This document shows positions 49,204-57,382 of a DNA stretch of 64,000 bases, in pieces. Below the pieces are notes generated by a model that saw only the letters and a program-made list of their open reading frames with translations, was not told where the DNA came from and searched no databases. Origin of the DNA: Mediterraneibacter catenae (GTDB lineage: Bacteria; Bacillota; Clostridia; Lachnospirales; Lachnospiraceae); contig NZ_VMSO01000011.1 of NCBI RefSeq assembly GCF_008691045.1, positions 38,006-102,005 of the forward strand, in the 5' to 3' direction. Numbering within the stretch: the first letter of the stretch is position 1; each line of letters begins with the position of its first letter. A program made the position numbers and the translations under genes.

Positions 49204-52200
49204 TTATTCGGCTACGGCTATTATAGGTTCACTTGCAACGCCGTCCGCATTGTATGCAATAACCTCATAGGTTGTTCCTTTTGTTACTTTTTTAAAGCTC
49301 AGAGCGAAGGAATAGGTGTTTCCTGCTACTCCCGGGTCAACCCTCTCACCGTCTATTGTGATATAAGCTACATCCTTAGATGTTGCAGCATTGACCGTTG
49401 CCTTCTTGGTCAGTTTTGCGTAGTTCACATGCACATCAAAACGCTCCGGCTCGAAAACTGCCGCATCGTCTGCCGGTTCCTCATCTGAGTCATCTGTAAA
49501 GGAATAGTTGGACGGCAGAAGATAAAGGGTCTGCGCCTCAATATCTCCCCCTTCAATATCCTCTGAATAACCGATATCAAACTCGTCTACCCCGGTCACC
49601 TTAATATTTGTCAGGCTGACAAGACCGGTTGCATTGCTGATTGTAAGAGTTCCAAGCGCAGTTTCCTCTGTTCCGTCTTCATCCAGATCGAGCATCTCTA
49701 CTGTTACATAATCACTGACATCATAATAGCAGTCCGCGCTGTTATTCAGACTGACTGTTCTGCCGCCGACCTGAACGGAAGCCGTATTATTTCCCGGCGT
49801 CTTCATACCCAGATACAGATTGTATCTCTGTGAATCCCAGTTGAGCAGACAGAAGGATGCCGTATAGTCTCCTTCATTCAAATAGAGCTCCTCATTCGGT
49901 CCAATACTGGTATAATCTTCCGGATTCTGGATATTGTCATTTATATCCGTCAATGTAACAAAGCTGTCGCCTCCTAAACCGATCTCCTTGTCCGCGGCAA
50001 TCTTGGACCTGATATTGATCAGCGCAATATTACTCTCTCCATCAGATGCATACGCGCTTTCTGCTCTGTCATCATTTACTACCGGCTGATATACTCTGAT
50101 GCCGTCCAGATAGAATTCTGAGCCGGACTTGTCGCTGCCTGTGATCAAATTGCCAGTCCCATCTACTATTCCGTTTACCGGAGTGTTTGCCTTGTATACG
50201 GTCACTGTCACTTCGTATGTACCATAATCAAGTCCGCTGTTGTTATATACAGGGATATTGTACAGCGTTGTGTTTGTAGCAATATTTCCGATCATACGCA
50301 TATCAATATACTGGCGGTCTACATTTTCACCGTCTTTTGTAATCTCTACTTTGATATACGGACTGTCTGTAGAGATGCGGCTGTAAATTGCCGTACCCGT
50401 ACCGGTAAATTCATAAGAAAACTGCGTTGCATAATTTGCAGTTGATACATATTTTGATGTACCATAACTGTCACCGACGTTGTTCAGATAAACCGCATCT
50501 GTTCCATACGTACTGTCAGAGGCTGTTCCTACTTCGCCTTCCTCCTGATATGCTCCGTATTCATTTCCGTCTTTTATATCTTTCCATTCAAGGTTATTCC
50601 TATATGTAACCATATCGGAAAAATTCTCTTCATAATACATGGATGTTGCCGGAATGATATAAATGTTAGCAGTTTTTTCTATTGTTTTAGATGTTTCTGT
50701 GTCTCCCGTATTTCCTGAACCGGTAATCTGTACGGTATACTGAAGAGTAACCACCCTGTCCAGAGGTTTTGTCAAAGTATATGTAATAGAGCCGTCGTCA
50801 TTCAAAACAGTTTCCCCGTATTTGCCTGATTCACTGATGTACTCTCCGATTTCTTCAACCTTTGTTATCTTTGCAGTCTCTCCGCGCCAGACATCATTTT
50901 CCATGACATTTTCCAGCTTAACAGGCAGGCCGTAATCGATCACATATGTATCGTCGGCAAGTGCTGCTCCGGGATTCGGAAGGTTTTTGTCCAGGAAGTT
51001 CTCGCATACAAAGGAAATGGAATCTGCGGCAGTCGAAGAACCGCTTGCCTGCACTGTCATCCCTGTAAAGCCGCTCGCTTCTTCTGTAACTTCTGCCCCT
51101 CTGATGTTTGAACTGTAGGAGTACTCCGGTTCTTTATAACCTGATTCAAGCAGGCCGTCTTCCACAACATGATAAGCTTTTCCTTCTTCACTGATATCTA
51201 CAATGAACCTTGCTTCCTGATTATTCTGCAGTGTAAAATGTCCTCTGCTGTTCGTAGAAGCGGTTCTTATCAGCTCACCATTTTCGTATATATAATATGT
51301 CTTATTGGCAAGAGCAGTCTCACCCTCATAAATGGTAAATCCAAAGTTAACATTATCGATGGACGCCTGTTCCGCATCTGTCAGAGGCGACTTATTCCCC
51401 TCATTATCCTTTGCCTGAGAAATTTCTTTCGTGACAGAAACCGTGTCTCTCTGGGGCAGGTTGAATCTGATCAGACAGTTTGTAGCGCCCTGTCCACGAT
51501 CCATATAATAAATTGTCAGCTTATGACTTCCCTGGGAAGCAAAACCCGTCAGCGTCGTACCAAGAGCAGTATACAGATTGGTCTGGCTCAAAGAATCTTC
51601 TGAAGGATTGCTGAGGCTGGAATCTGTTGCTTTATCGCCTACTTTACCATATTTCTCTGCCGTCAGAGTCACATCGCCTGTGGAGAAATCAATCGTACCG
51701 GTAATCGCGTCATGGGTTCCTCCGATATCCAGAGCCAGTACCCCATCAACATATACCCACACATCGTCATCGCCTGAGAAGGAGAATTCAATCGGATTTC
51801 CCTCTGCGTCTTTTCCATCGTCTGTCATCTGGAAATCAACGGACGTAACCATACCGAAACCATATGTAGGTTTATTATCACTTAATGTATATGATGTAGT
51901 CTGCTGATCCTCATCTGCCGAGGTGCCCATATATGCCCTCTGGGTCTGACTGCTGACATCTTCGAACGGCTGAAAGCCGCACATAGGGCTCTTCGGGGTA
52001 TCGGCAGAGAAGGATACCGGCTTGTCCGCAATAGTCATTTCCTCATTGGATGAGGCTTGTCCATTTTCAAAGTACACCGCCCATTTATCGCTGTTCAGTT
52101 CATAGTAACCGGTAGCCTCATCATAGACAAAGGGAACTTGTACGTTACTATAAACATCTGTGTACTCGTTATTTTCAGAAGCAAATAAGTTTGCCGCATT

Positions 52201-52848
52201 TACATTATCACTAAAGGGAGCATTGCTGCTTTCATCCAGGTCTGAAGCTGCCAGACCGGAATAAATGTAATAGTTCTGGTTCGTACTGCTCCATTTACTG
52301 AAGGACGGAACATACTGATCTTCAGGTTTATTATCGGAGTTGGTAAAGTAAAATCCCTTGCCCTCGTAGCCGCCCTGCTGCAGTCTGTAGAGGGTAATCG
52401 TCGTATTACCATTTGTCGTCTGGCCGATCTCCTCATAGGAATTGCCATTGAAGTAATAGAGGGTGTAAGTTGTTTCGTAGTGCCATCCCCATTCCCAATA
52501 GCGGTCAGTTACCCGGGTATAATAAACCGGATAATAATCCTCTCCTACTTTATGCAAATAACTGGTTTCTCTGTACTTGCTCGTCTCCTGTGCAGCCACC
52601 TCATTATACCGCACAGTTGTTTGCTGATAGTATTCTCCCTCTGTCCGGTCAGCTTCTGCCGTTGCTCTATTTGCCGCAGCTTCATCCCAACGGTACATCG
52701 TGCTGCTGAAATACTCTACCGGCAGCGTGCCGCTTCCGGGATCCACATCAACATCTGTCGCCGCAAACGCTGTCGCCGGCATCAGTGATGCTGCCATTCC
52801 AAACGTAAGAATCCCCGCGAGGATACGTTTGGATATTTTGTTTTTCAT
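49204..52848 (-). CDS. Large secreted fibro-slime domain adhesin
   Basis: The 1214-residue protein has a signal peptide (ATAFAATDV, near residue 29) and a Tyr-rich N-terminal part. The fibro-slime/PA14-like segment FSGDDDVWVYVDGVLALDIG, then GTHDAITGTIDFSTG, lies near 360-400. A collagen-binding-like Ig part follows (TIYEGETALANKTYYIYENG), then a beta-rich C-terminal module with TGTGTAIYSRIST, YLDGIRVYQPV and GPNEELYLNEGDY, shared with the vWA adhesin. No LPXTG or membrane anchor is present. GGAGGAG lies 6 bases before the ATG at 52848, chosen over 52866. It follows the PqqD-like gene and precedes precursor P4 on the same mRNA. It is likely an extracellular adhesin; how it is held on the surface is unknown. 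Confidence 0.86.
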   Translation of the reverse strand: MKNKISKRILAGILTFGMAASLMPATAFAATDVDVDPGSGTLPVEYFSSTMYRWDEAAANRATAEADRTEGEYYQQTTVRYNEVAAQETSKYRETSYLHKVGEDYYPVYYTRVTDRYWEWGWHYETTYTLYYFNGNSYEEIGQTTNGNTTITLYRLQQGGYEGKGFYFTNSDNKPEDQYVPSFSKWSSTNQNYYIYSGLAASDLDESSNAPFSDNVNAANLFASENNEYTDVYSNVQVPFVYDEATGYYELNSDKWAVYFENGQASSNEEMTIADKPVSFSADTPKSPMCGFQPFEDVSSQTQRAYMGTSADEDQQTTSYTLSDNKPTYGFGMVTSVDFQMTDDGKDAEGNPIEFSFSGDDDVWVYVDGVLALDIGGTHDAITGTIDFSTGDVTLTAEKYGKVGDKATDSSLSNPSEDSLSQTNLYTALGTTLTGFASQGSHKLTIYYMDRGQGATNCLIRFNLPQRDTVSVTKEISQAKDNEGNKSPLTDAEQASIDNVNFGFTIYEGETALANKTYYIYENGELIRTASTNSRGHFTLQNNQEARFIVDISEEGKAYHVVEDGLLESGYKEPEYSYSSNIRGAEVTEEASGFTGMTVQASGSSTAADSISFVCENFLDKNLPNPGAALADDTYVIDYGLPVKLENVMENDVWRGETAKITKVEEIGEYISESGKYGETVLNDDGSITYTLTKPLDRVVTLQYTVQITGSGNTGDTETSKTIEKTANIYIIPATSMYYEENFSDMVTYRNNLEWKDIKDGNEYGAYQEEGEVGTASDSTYGTDAVYLNNVGDSYGTSKYVSTANYATQFSYEFTGTGTAIYSRISTDSPYIKVEITKDGENVDRQYIDMRMIGNIATNTTLYNIPVYNNSGLDYGTYEVTVTVYKANTPVNGIVDGTGNLITGSDKSGSEFYLDGIRVYQPVVNDDRAESAYASDGESNIALINIRSKIAADKEIGLGGDSFVTLTDINDNIQNPEDYTSIGPNEELYLNEGDYTASFCLLNWDSQRYNLYLGMKTPGNNTASVQVGGRTVSLNNSADCYYDVSDYVTVEMLDLDEDGTEETALGTLTISNATGLVSLTNIKVTGVDEFDIGYSEDIEGGDIEAQTLYLLPSNYSFTDDSDEEPADDAAVFEPERFDVHVNYAKLTKKATVNAATSKDVAYITIDGERVDPGVAGNTYSFALSFKKVTKGTTYEVIAYNADGVASEPIIAVAE

Positions 52849-52914
52849 AATGATCTCCTCCTTCATCTGCTTATTTTTCTATTATGAAATTGCTGTTCGC
52901 AATGGACAGCCGTA

Positions 52915-53340
52915 TCAGCTCCGGATAATGAGCTTTCTTGTAAGAGCCAGTTCCAGAAATGCTGTCACGTCCTCCAGACTCTGTTCTTCTGTTAATTCAT
53001 ATTCTTCGGCAAAAGCTATACTCAATTCCTTAAGCGTACGTTCCTGCTCCAGAAGTTTCCACAAAAAGACTCCAGTCTTATTTAAGGAAGCCAGACCGTT
53101 GAACTGTCTTGCTGTCTCTCCGCTGGGAATTAAAACAAATTCCCCCGCAATCTCCCGATAAATAAATTCAGGATTTGTACGGAATTTTTCTGCCAAAAGC
53201 CATATGATCTCTCGTCCTTTTCCCTTCGTCATCCAGCTTTGATGGCGCATTTTATCCTCATACTCCTCTGAATTAGAGATAATTTTTCCTTTATTTATAT
53301 CAGTGCAAGCCACAACAGGTTTTTGATATTCCTTTTTCAT
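52915..53340 (-). CDS. PqqD-like protein with precursor-like N-terminus
   Basis: The 141-residue protein begins MKKEYQKPVVACTDINKG, which follows the leader pattern of the four precursors (Tyr-x-Lys-Pro then hydrophobic). It continues with a PqqD-fold domain at about residues 50-140: FIYREIAGEFVLIPSGE and LASLNKTGVFLWKLLEQ. The other two PqqD-like proteins in the window lack this extension. It may be a fusion in which a leader copy occupies the binding groove and regulates recognition, or a remnant of a precursor. It is the first gene before the fibro-slime adhesin and P4. The ribosome binding site (AAAGGAA) is rather far, about 13 bases, from the ATG. Confidence 0.77.
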   Translation of the reverse strand: MKKEYQKPVVACTDINKGKIISNSEEYEDKMRHQSWMTKGKGREIIWLLAEKFRTNPEFIYREIAGEFVLIPSGETARQFNGLASLNKTGVFLWKLLEQERTLKELSIAFAEEYELTEEQSLEDVTAFLELALTRKLIIRS

Positions 53341-53718
53341 AAATTTATTTAATTCCTTTTCGTTTTGATTCTTTTAGTACAATTTCTGTCCATACTATGT
53401 GTACCGGATTGATTTATCGGCATCCTTCCAGTCAGATAAATGGCAATTTATCTGACTGAACTTTGCAATTTACTGCATACTTTTGGAATCTTAATAATTA
53501 TACCACTACGCCGTTTCGATACCTCATACAAAAGTATTATATTTTATTCATTTTTTCACATTTTCTTCGTAAAATATTCATGGTTTTTACACTGTTTTAA
53601 CATATCTCAACTGTTTTAACCGGTTTCCTGTGTCGATTTTATAGATTTGAAGTATTTTTGATAATATAGGGACTTACGCCCACTGCACACTAATTTTCTA
53701 AACTAAAGGAGGTTACTC
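53341..53718. other. 378-base intergenic region between the P4 locus and the recombinase gene
   Basis: This region holds divergent promoters (not precisely placed), a perfect palindrome at 53429-53458, the 23-base repeat at 53428-53450, and two direct copies of ACTGTTTTAAC at 53591-53601 and 53610-53620. It has no coding potential. These repeats are plausible binding sites for the recombinase or a regulator. Confidence 0.6.
53429..53458. repeat. Perfect palindrome beside the recombinase gene
   Basis: CAGTCAGATAAA (53429-53440) and TTTATCTGACTG (53447-53458) are exact inverted copies separated by TGGCAA. The left arm and loop also occur at the vWA adhesin promoter (36401-36423). A related palindrome lies at 55480-55511, on the other side of the recombinase and toxin genes. 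Confidence 0.8.
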
Positions 53719-54714
53719 ATGAAAACAACACTAATCAACGAGATCTGTGATCTGATGAACGAACACCTTACCGCTGAACAGAATCAGTTGCTCCGGACAA
53801 CTCTTCAGAAAGTATTTCGTCAATTTAATATCCCTGACGACTCCGGCGCTCTTTCCGAACAGGCACAGCAGACGAACATGAAGCTTCTGAATCTTTTCAT
53901 TGCCGCCAAAAAGATTGAAGGATGCTCTGAAAACACATTAAAGTATTACTCTTCAACACTGCTGAAAATGATCAATTCAATTCAAAAAAACGTATGTGAG
54001 ATTGAAACAGATGATATTCGTTTCTATTTATATAGATATCAGAATAAAAGAAATTCCAGCAAAGTAACCATGGATAATATCCGACGGATCATGTCTTCCT
54101 TTTTTATCTGGCTTGAGGATGAAGATTATATTTCTAAGAGTCCGGTCCGCCGTATTCACAAAGTTAAGGCAACGCAGTTTGTCAAAGAAACTCTGACTGA
54201 TGAGAATCTGGAAAGTCTGAGAGACCAGTGCCGCCACCCCAGAGTTCTGGCGATTATCGATCTTCTGATTTCCACCGGTATCCGTGTGGGCGAACTGGTT
54301 AATTTGAATCGGTCCGATATCAATTTTAACAGCAGGGAATGTGTTGTTCTCGGGAAAGGTGATAAAGAACGGCGGGTATATTTTGACGCCAAGACAAAAA
54401 TCCATCTTCAGCAGTATCTGGCTGAACGAAGTGATAGCAACTGCGCGCTTTTTGTAGGGCTTCATTCCCCCTGGAACCGCCTTTCTATCGCCGGGGTCGA
54501 ACGTTTTCTTGCCAAACTTGGCGATGCGTCACATGTCCACCATGTCCATCCTCACAAGTTTCGCAGAACCATGGCTACTATGGCCATCGAAAAAGGAATG
54601 CCTATCGAACAGCTCCAGAAACTGCTTGGCCACACACAGATCGATACCACACTTCATTATGCAATAGTAAATGAAAAGAATGTTAAACTATCTCATCAGA
54701 AATATGTTTGCTGA
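53719..54714 (+). CDS. Tyrosine recombinase (XerC/D-like)
   Basis: The 331-residue protein has an N-terminal core-binding domain (about residues 50-150) and a catalytic domain. The first Arg is in STGIRVGELV near 188, the Lys in GKGDKERR near 216, HPHKFRRTM near 277, the His in LLGHTQ near 303 and the nucleophile Tyr in TLHYAIV near 314. All catalytic residues are present. AAGGAGG lies before the ATG. It is on the plus strand, opposite to the peptide loci, and is followed by a toxin-antitoxin pair. Matching palindromes flank this block (53429 and 55480), so it may move or invert DNA bounded by such sites, including the element near the vWA adhesin promoter. This is a hypothesis. Confidence 0.9.
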   Translation: MKTTLINEICDLMNEHLTAEQNQLLRTTLQKVFRQFNIPDDSGALSEQAQQTNMKLLNLFIAAKKIEGCSENTLKYYSSTLLKMINSIQKNVCEIETDDIRFYLYRYQNKRNSSKVTMDNIRRIMSSFFIWLEDEDYISKSPVRRIHKVKATQFVKETLTDENLESLRDQCRHPRVLAIIDLLISTGIRVGELVNLNRSDINFNSRECVVLGKGDKERRVYFDAKTKIHLQQYLAERSDSNCALFVGLHSPWNRLSIAGVERFLAKLGDASHVHHVHPHKFRRTMATMAIEKGMPIEQLQKLLGHTQIDTTLHYAIVNEKNVKLSHQKYVC

Positions 54715-54718
54715 AACC

Positions 54719-54747
54719 TTGACCAAATAGCATAATTCAAATACAAT
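54719..54747 (+). promoter_or_regulatory. Promoter of the toxin-antitoxin pair
   Basis: TTGACC at 54719-54724, 17 bases, TACAAT at 54742-54747. Repeated ATACTA-type words follow (54745-54777) and could be operator sites for the antitoxin. Confidence 0.68.
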
Positions 54748-54798
54748 ACTATTAGAATACTACTATCAAATACAAACCTTATACTAGGAGGTGTCATT

Positions 54799-55065
54799 AT
54801 GAATATCCGTCCGTCCGCAGCAATCCGGCAGAATTACAACGAGATTGCAGAATTGTGCAGAAAAACCGCAGAGCCTGTCTTTCTTACCAAAAACGGTGAG
54901 GGTGATTTAGTCGTAATGGATATCGAAACTTTTAACCGCAGGGAAAAGATGCTGAAGCTTCGCGAAGAGCTTCTGGCAGTTGAGGAGGACAGGATTGCAG
55001 GAAGATGCGGCTGCACTCTGGAAGAACTGGATGACTATCTCAACGAAGTGATTGCAGAGGTATAG
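54799..55065 (+). CDS. Phd/YefM-type antitoxin
   Basis: The 88-residue protein begins MNIRPSAAIRQNYNEIAELCRKT and EPVFLTKNGEGDLVVMDIETF, the usual fold of Phd/YefM antitoxins, which bind DNA by the N-terminus and the toxin by the acidic helical C-terminus. GGAGG lies 8 bases before the ATG. The toxin gene starts 4 bases after its stop. It likely represses its own promoter at 54719-54747 together with the toxin. The pair lies beside the recombinase gene, consistent with stabilising a mobile segment. Confidence 0.88.
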   Translation: MNIRPSAAIRQNYNEIAELCRKTAEPVFLTKNGEGDLVVMDIETFNRREKMLKLREELLAVEEDRIAGRCGCTLEELDDYLNEVIAEV

Positions 55066-55068
55066 CCT

Positions 55069-55386
55069 ATGGATGAAAACAGAAAATATAAAGTCGTTGT
55101 TTCTGACAGAGCAAAACGGATGTTAGGCGCGCACATCCGCTTTATGGCACAAGTCAATAAAGAGGCAGCGGCGGCGAAAAAGAACGAGATTATGACCTCA
55201 TTGCGCTCCCTCAGCAGACTGCCGCAGCGTTTCCCGTTTTTTGAAGAACTGTATATCACACCGAATAAATATCACCGGATGTTCATTGAAAAATGGTATC
55301 TAGTTCTTTATCAAATCCAGGACGATACTGTATATGTCGAATATATTCTTGACTGCCGCAAGGATTACGGCTGGCTCATCCGATAA
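55069..55386 (+). CDS. RelE/ParE-family toxin
   Basis: The 105-residue protein shows the RelE-like pattern: KYKVVVSDRAKRMLGAHIRF, then LRSLSRLPQRFPFFEE, then YHRMFIEKWYLVLYQIQDD and VEYILDCRKDYGWLI. The basic residues and C-terminal Arg-Lys/Tyr are those of mRNA-cleaving RelE or gyrase-targeting ParE toxins; which one cannot be said. It follows the antitoxin gene directly. Confidence 0.86.
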   Translation: MDENRKYKVVVSDRAKRMLGAHIRFMAQVNKEAAAAKKNEIMTSLRSLSRLPQRFPFFEELYITPNKYHRMFIEKWYLVLYQIQDDTVYVEYILDCRKDYGWLIR

Positions 55387-55479
55387 CAAAATACCAGAAC
55401 ATAAATCGTCACTTCATCGCAGGTGGCGATTTTTCATATCCCGGAAAAGAGTGGCCATCGAACGGAAAAGTATGGTTAT

Positions 55480-55511
55480 GAGTCAGAAAAATTTCCGAAT
55501 TTATCTGACTC
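55480..55511. repeat. Palindrome downstream of the toxin gene
   Basis: GAGTCAGAAAAATT (55480-55493) and AATTTATCTGACTC (55498-55511) are inverted copies with one mismatch. The right arm matches the element at 36522-36540. With 53429-53458 it brackets the recombinase and toxin-antitoxin genes. It may also serve as a terminator. Confidence 0.65.
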
Positions 55512-55609
55512 GCGATTCTAACCGCATTTTTCTCGCAAAAAGAAAACACGGCCATGTAATGAATCTTTTTCATCACACAGCCGCATTGCTGTTACCTCAT
55601 ACATTTATG

Positions 55610-55894
55610 CTATTCTTCTGTTTCCTCCGGTTTATCCAGTATGCCGCCCTCAATCAATGTATCTAAAAACTCCTGTATATCTTCCTTTGCTGTCTCTTCA
55701 TCTACGTCATATATCTCCAGGATGCCTTTCAGCAAATCACCGAAGGTAACTTCAGACTGAAGCATCTTCCAGAGATCTGCACCTACTTCATTTACTGTTA
55801 TCAGGCCATTAAATGTCAGTACTGTTTTTCCGGTTGGAATTATCACATAGTCTCCTGCAATCTCCCGTAAAACAAATTCCTTCTGTACTTTCAT
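55610..55894 (-). CDS. PqqD-like leader-recognition protein (third)
   Basis: The 94-residue protein has the PqqD pattern FVLREIAGDYVIIPTGK at residues 7-23 and LITVNEVGADLWKML near 31-45, ending in an acidic helix. A TTGCAT/TAAAAT promoter lies 37-65 bases upstream. No maturase is directly next to it: the recombinase and toxin-antitoxin genes separate it from the P4 locus. It may have been the first gene of that locus before the insertion, or act in trans on several precursors. Confidence 0.84.
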   Translation of the reverse strand: MKVQKEFVLREIAGDYVIIPTGKTVLTFNGLITVNEVGADLWKMLQSEVTFGDLLKGILEIYDVDEETAKEDIQEFLDTLIEGGILDKPEETEE

Positions 55895-55930
55895 TCTTTT
55901 TTTCCCTTTAAAATCAAAACTTACAAAGAC

Positions 55931-55959
55931 ATTTTACACCACTCCGCGCTGTGATGCAA
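55931..55959 (-). promoter_or_regulatory. Promoter of the third PqqD-like gene
   Basis: TTGCAT at 55954-55959, 17 bases, TAAAAT at 55931-55936 on the minus strand. Confidence 0.7.
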
Positions 55960-55973
55960 TATCTAAACCTGAA

Positions 55974-56840
55974 TTATTTTATCGTCAGCACTGCCACCTC
56001 CGGCGGATTATTGAACCTCGGCAGCTTCTGCTTATCGCTCCCCAGCCCGCTCGTCTCGAACAGAAGGAGATTATCTTTCTGATACATTCCGTGCACGTAT
56101 TCCGGGAACCAGCCCTGGTCGCCGCCGTACAGGCCGCCCAGAAACGGAATGACAACCTGACCTCCGTGATTGTGCCCGCTGATCACCAGATCCACATCCC
56201 AGACTTTGCTGGCATCGCCGAAAATGAAGCTGTCCAGCCGGTGGGAAAGCATGATCTTCAGACTGTCCGTATTCTGGAAATCCTGCAGGAAACTGCGGAT
56301 ATCGTCCGGAGCAGCCGCTGCGTCATTATTTCCGTTCAGCCCGAAAGCATAATCGTACAGACCGCCACGGCGGACTTTAGTTCCGTTTATCTCGATATCC
56401 ACATAGCTCTTATCCAGAACGACCGCGCCTGCATTTTCCAGCTCTTCTATAAGTTCAGAATGACCGTTTTCCATATAGTCGAGTTCATGATTGCCAAGGG
56501 CATAATAGACCGGCGCCGTATCTTTCAAGAGGCCGATCAGTTCCAGCGGGACAGATGCGTCTTCGGACTCCGCATTGAGCATATCCCCGTCCATAATAAT
56601 GACGTCCGGCTCTGTCTGGCGTATCTCTTCCGCCAGTTTCTCATTATCCCCGCCGAATCTGTGATCATGAAGATCCGAGAAAACTGCCGCCCGAAAACCG
56701 GTCTCACTTTTTCCGGTATCTGCGGTATATTCCCTGACCACGATATAATTTGTCGAGACCCAGAGACTGACCAGGACATAAGCAGCCAGAACTGCGAGAA
56801 TAAGTATTACAGCTAGTATCCATCTTTTCTTCCTATTCAT
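55974..56840 (-). CDS. Membrane-anchored metallophosphoesterase
   Basis: The 288-residue protein has an N-terminal membrane helix (about residues 7-28). The calcineurin-like metal motifs are AAVFSDLHDHRFGGDN near 50, VIIMDGDMLN near 80, YALGNHELDY near 115, MLSHRLD near 200 and ISGHNHGGQ near 223. The active site faces outside or is near the membrane. Members cleave phosphoesters of lipids, nucleotides or cell wall precursors; the substrate is not clear here. The gene stands alone between the third PqqD-like gene and tRNA-Glu and looks like core genome. Confidence 0.9.
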   Translation of the reverse strand: MNRKKRWILAVILILAVLAAYVLVSLWVSTNYIVVREYTADTGKSETGFRAAVFSDLHDHRFGGDNEKLAEEIRQTEPDVIIMDGDMLNAESEDASVPLELIGLLKDTAPVYYALGNHELDYMENGHSELIEELENAGAVVLDKSYVDIEINGTKVRRGGLYDYAFGLNGNNDAAAAPDDIRSFLQDFQNTDSLKIMLSHRLDSFIFGDASKVWDVDLVISGHNHGGQVVIPFLGGLYGGDQGWFPEYVHGMYQKDNLLLFETSGLGSDKQKLPRFNNPPEVAVLTIK

Positions 56841-56914
56841 TGAGTCTGCTCTCCTTCTATAAGATGAATATATCCGTCCCCCACTTTTTTATACTTCTTT
56901 TTCAAATTCAGTAA

Positions 56915-56960
56915 AAAGAAAAAATCCCGAAAACACTTGAACTTCAAGTACTTTCGGGAA
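56915..56960 (-). terminator. Terminator of the tRNA-Glu gene
   Basis: TCCCGAAAACACTTGAA (56924-56940) pairs, with one mismatch, with TTCAAGTACTTTCGGGA (56943-56959). On the minus strand the stem is followed by TTTTTTC. Confidence 0.85.
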
Positions 56961-56969
56961 CTCATTCAG

Positions 56970-57041
56970 TGACTCCGAGGGGAATCGAACCCCTGATTCC
57001 AGCGTGAGAGGCTAGCGTCTTGACCGCTTGACCACGGAGCC
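56970..57041 (-). tRNA. tRNA-Glu (anticodon CTC)
   Basis: On the minus strand the cloverleaf begins GGCTCCG and ends CGGAGTC plus A, forming the acceptor stem. The anticodon stem CTAGC/GCTGG encloses the loop CTCTCAC with anticodon CTC. The T-arm is AGGGGTTCGAATCCCCT. CCA is not encoded. It has a promoter upstream and a terminator downstream. Confidence 0.95.
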
Positions 57042-57082
57042 TTTTTTCTATTCGCTGTGTGTTGTCCCTCACAGCGAATATT

Positions 57083-57111
57083 ACTATATCATATGCATCC
57101 GTAAGATGCAA
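57083..57111 (-). promoter_or_regulatory. Promoter of the tRNA-Glu gene
   Basis: TTGCAT at 57106-57111, 17 bases, TATAGT at 57083-57088 on the minus strand. Confidence 0.75.
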
Positions 57112-57144
57112 GTACTTTTTTAAAATTTTTGTATTTTTTTGCAA

Positions 57145-57371
57145 CAGTTCAGCCATCTGACAACAGGAGGCGGATTTATGCTTGCATAAGAAGCCGCCGA
57201 CTGGCAGTCAGATGAGCTGAGCGCCCGTCAATGAGTAAAACAGCGGTGACAGCCGCGGTAAGCACGAAGTGCGGTTTTACGAATGGCGCGTGCTGAACTG
57301 TTACTATTTTTTACCAGTTCAGCCATCTGACAACAGGAAGCGGATTTATGCTTGCATAAGAATCTGCCGAC
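57145..57371. repeat. Direct repeat pair flanking a structured dispersed repeat
   Basis: A unit starting CAGTTCAGCCATCTGAC at 57145 returns at 57315; the first 49 bases differ at one position. Between them, 57231-57303 holds a different unit that starts ATGAGTAAAAC and ends GTGCTGAACTGTTAC. That unit recurs in diverged form at 61548-61621. Its ends GTAAAAC and GTTTTAC can pair. Confidence 0.75.
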
Positions 57372-57382
57372 AGAAGATACTT

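Larger units (their letters stand above)
57042..57382. other. Gene-free region between tRNA-Glu and the lipid kinase gene
   Basis: It holds the tRNA promoter, a 5' leader hairpin (ATTCGCTGTG at 57051 pairing with CACAGCGAAT near 57079), and the dispersed repeats at 57145-57371. No coding potential is seen. Confidence 0.6.

Noticed and set aside
32724..52848. Sortase-anchored adhesins.
   Set aside because: Neither large protein ends in an LPXTG-hydrophobic-basic signal, and no sortase gene is in the window.
53719..55386. A prophage or integrative element based on the tyrosine recombinase.
   Set aside because: No phage structural, replication or conjugation genes are nearby. Only a toxin-antitoxin pair accompanies it.
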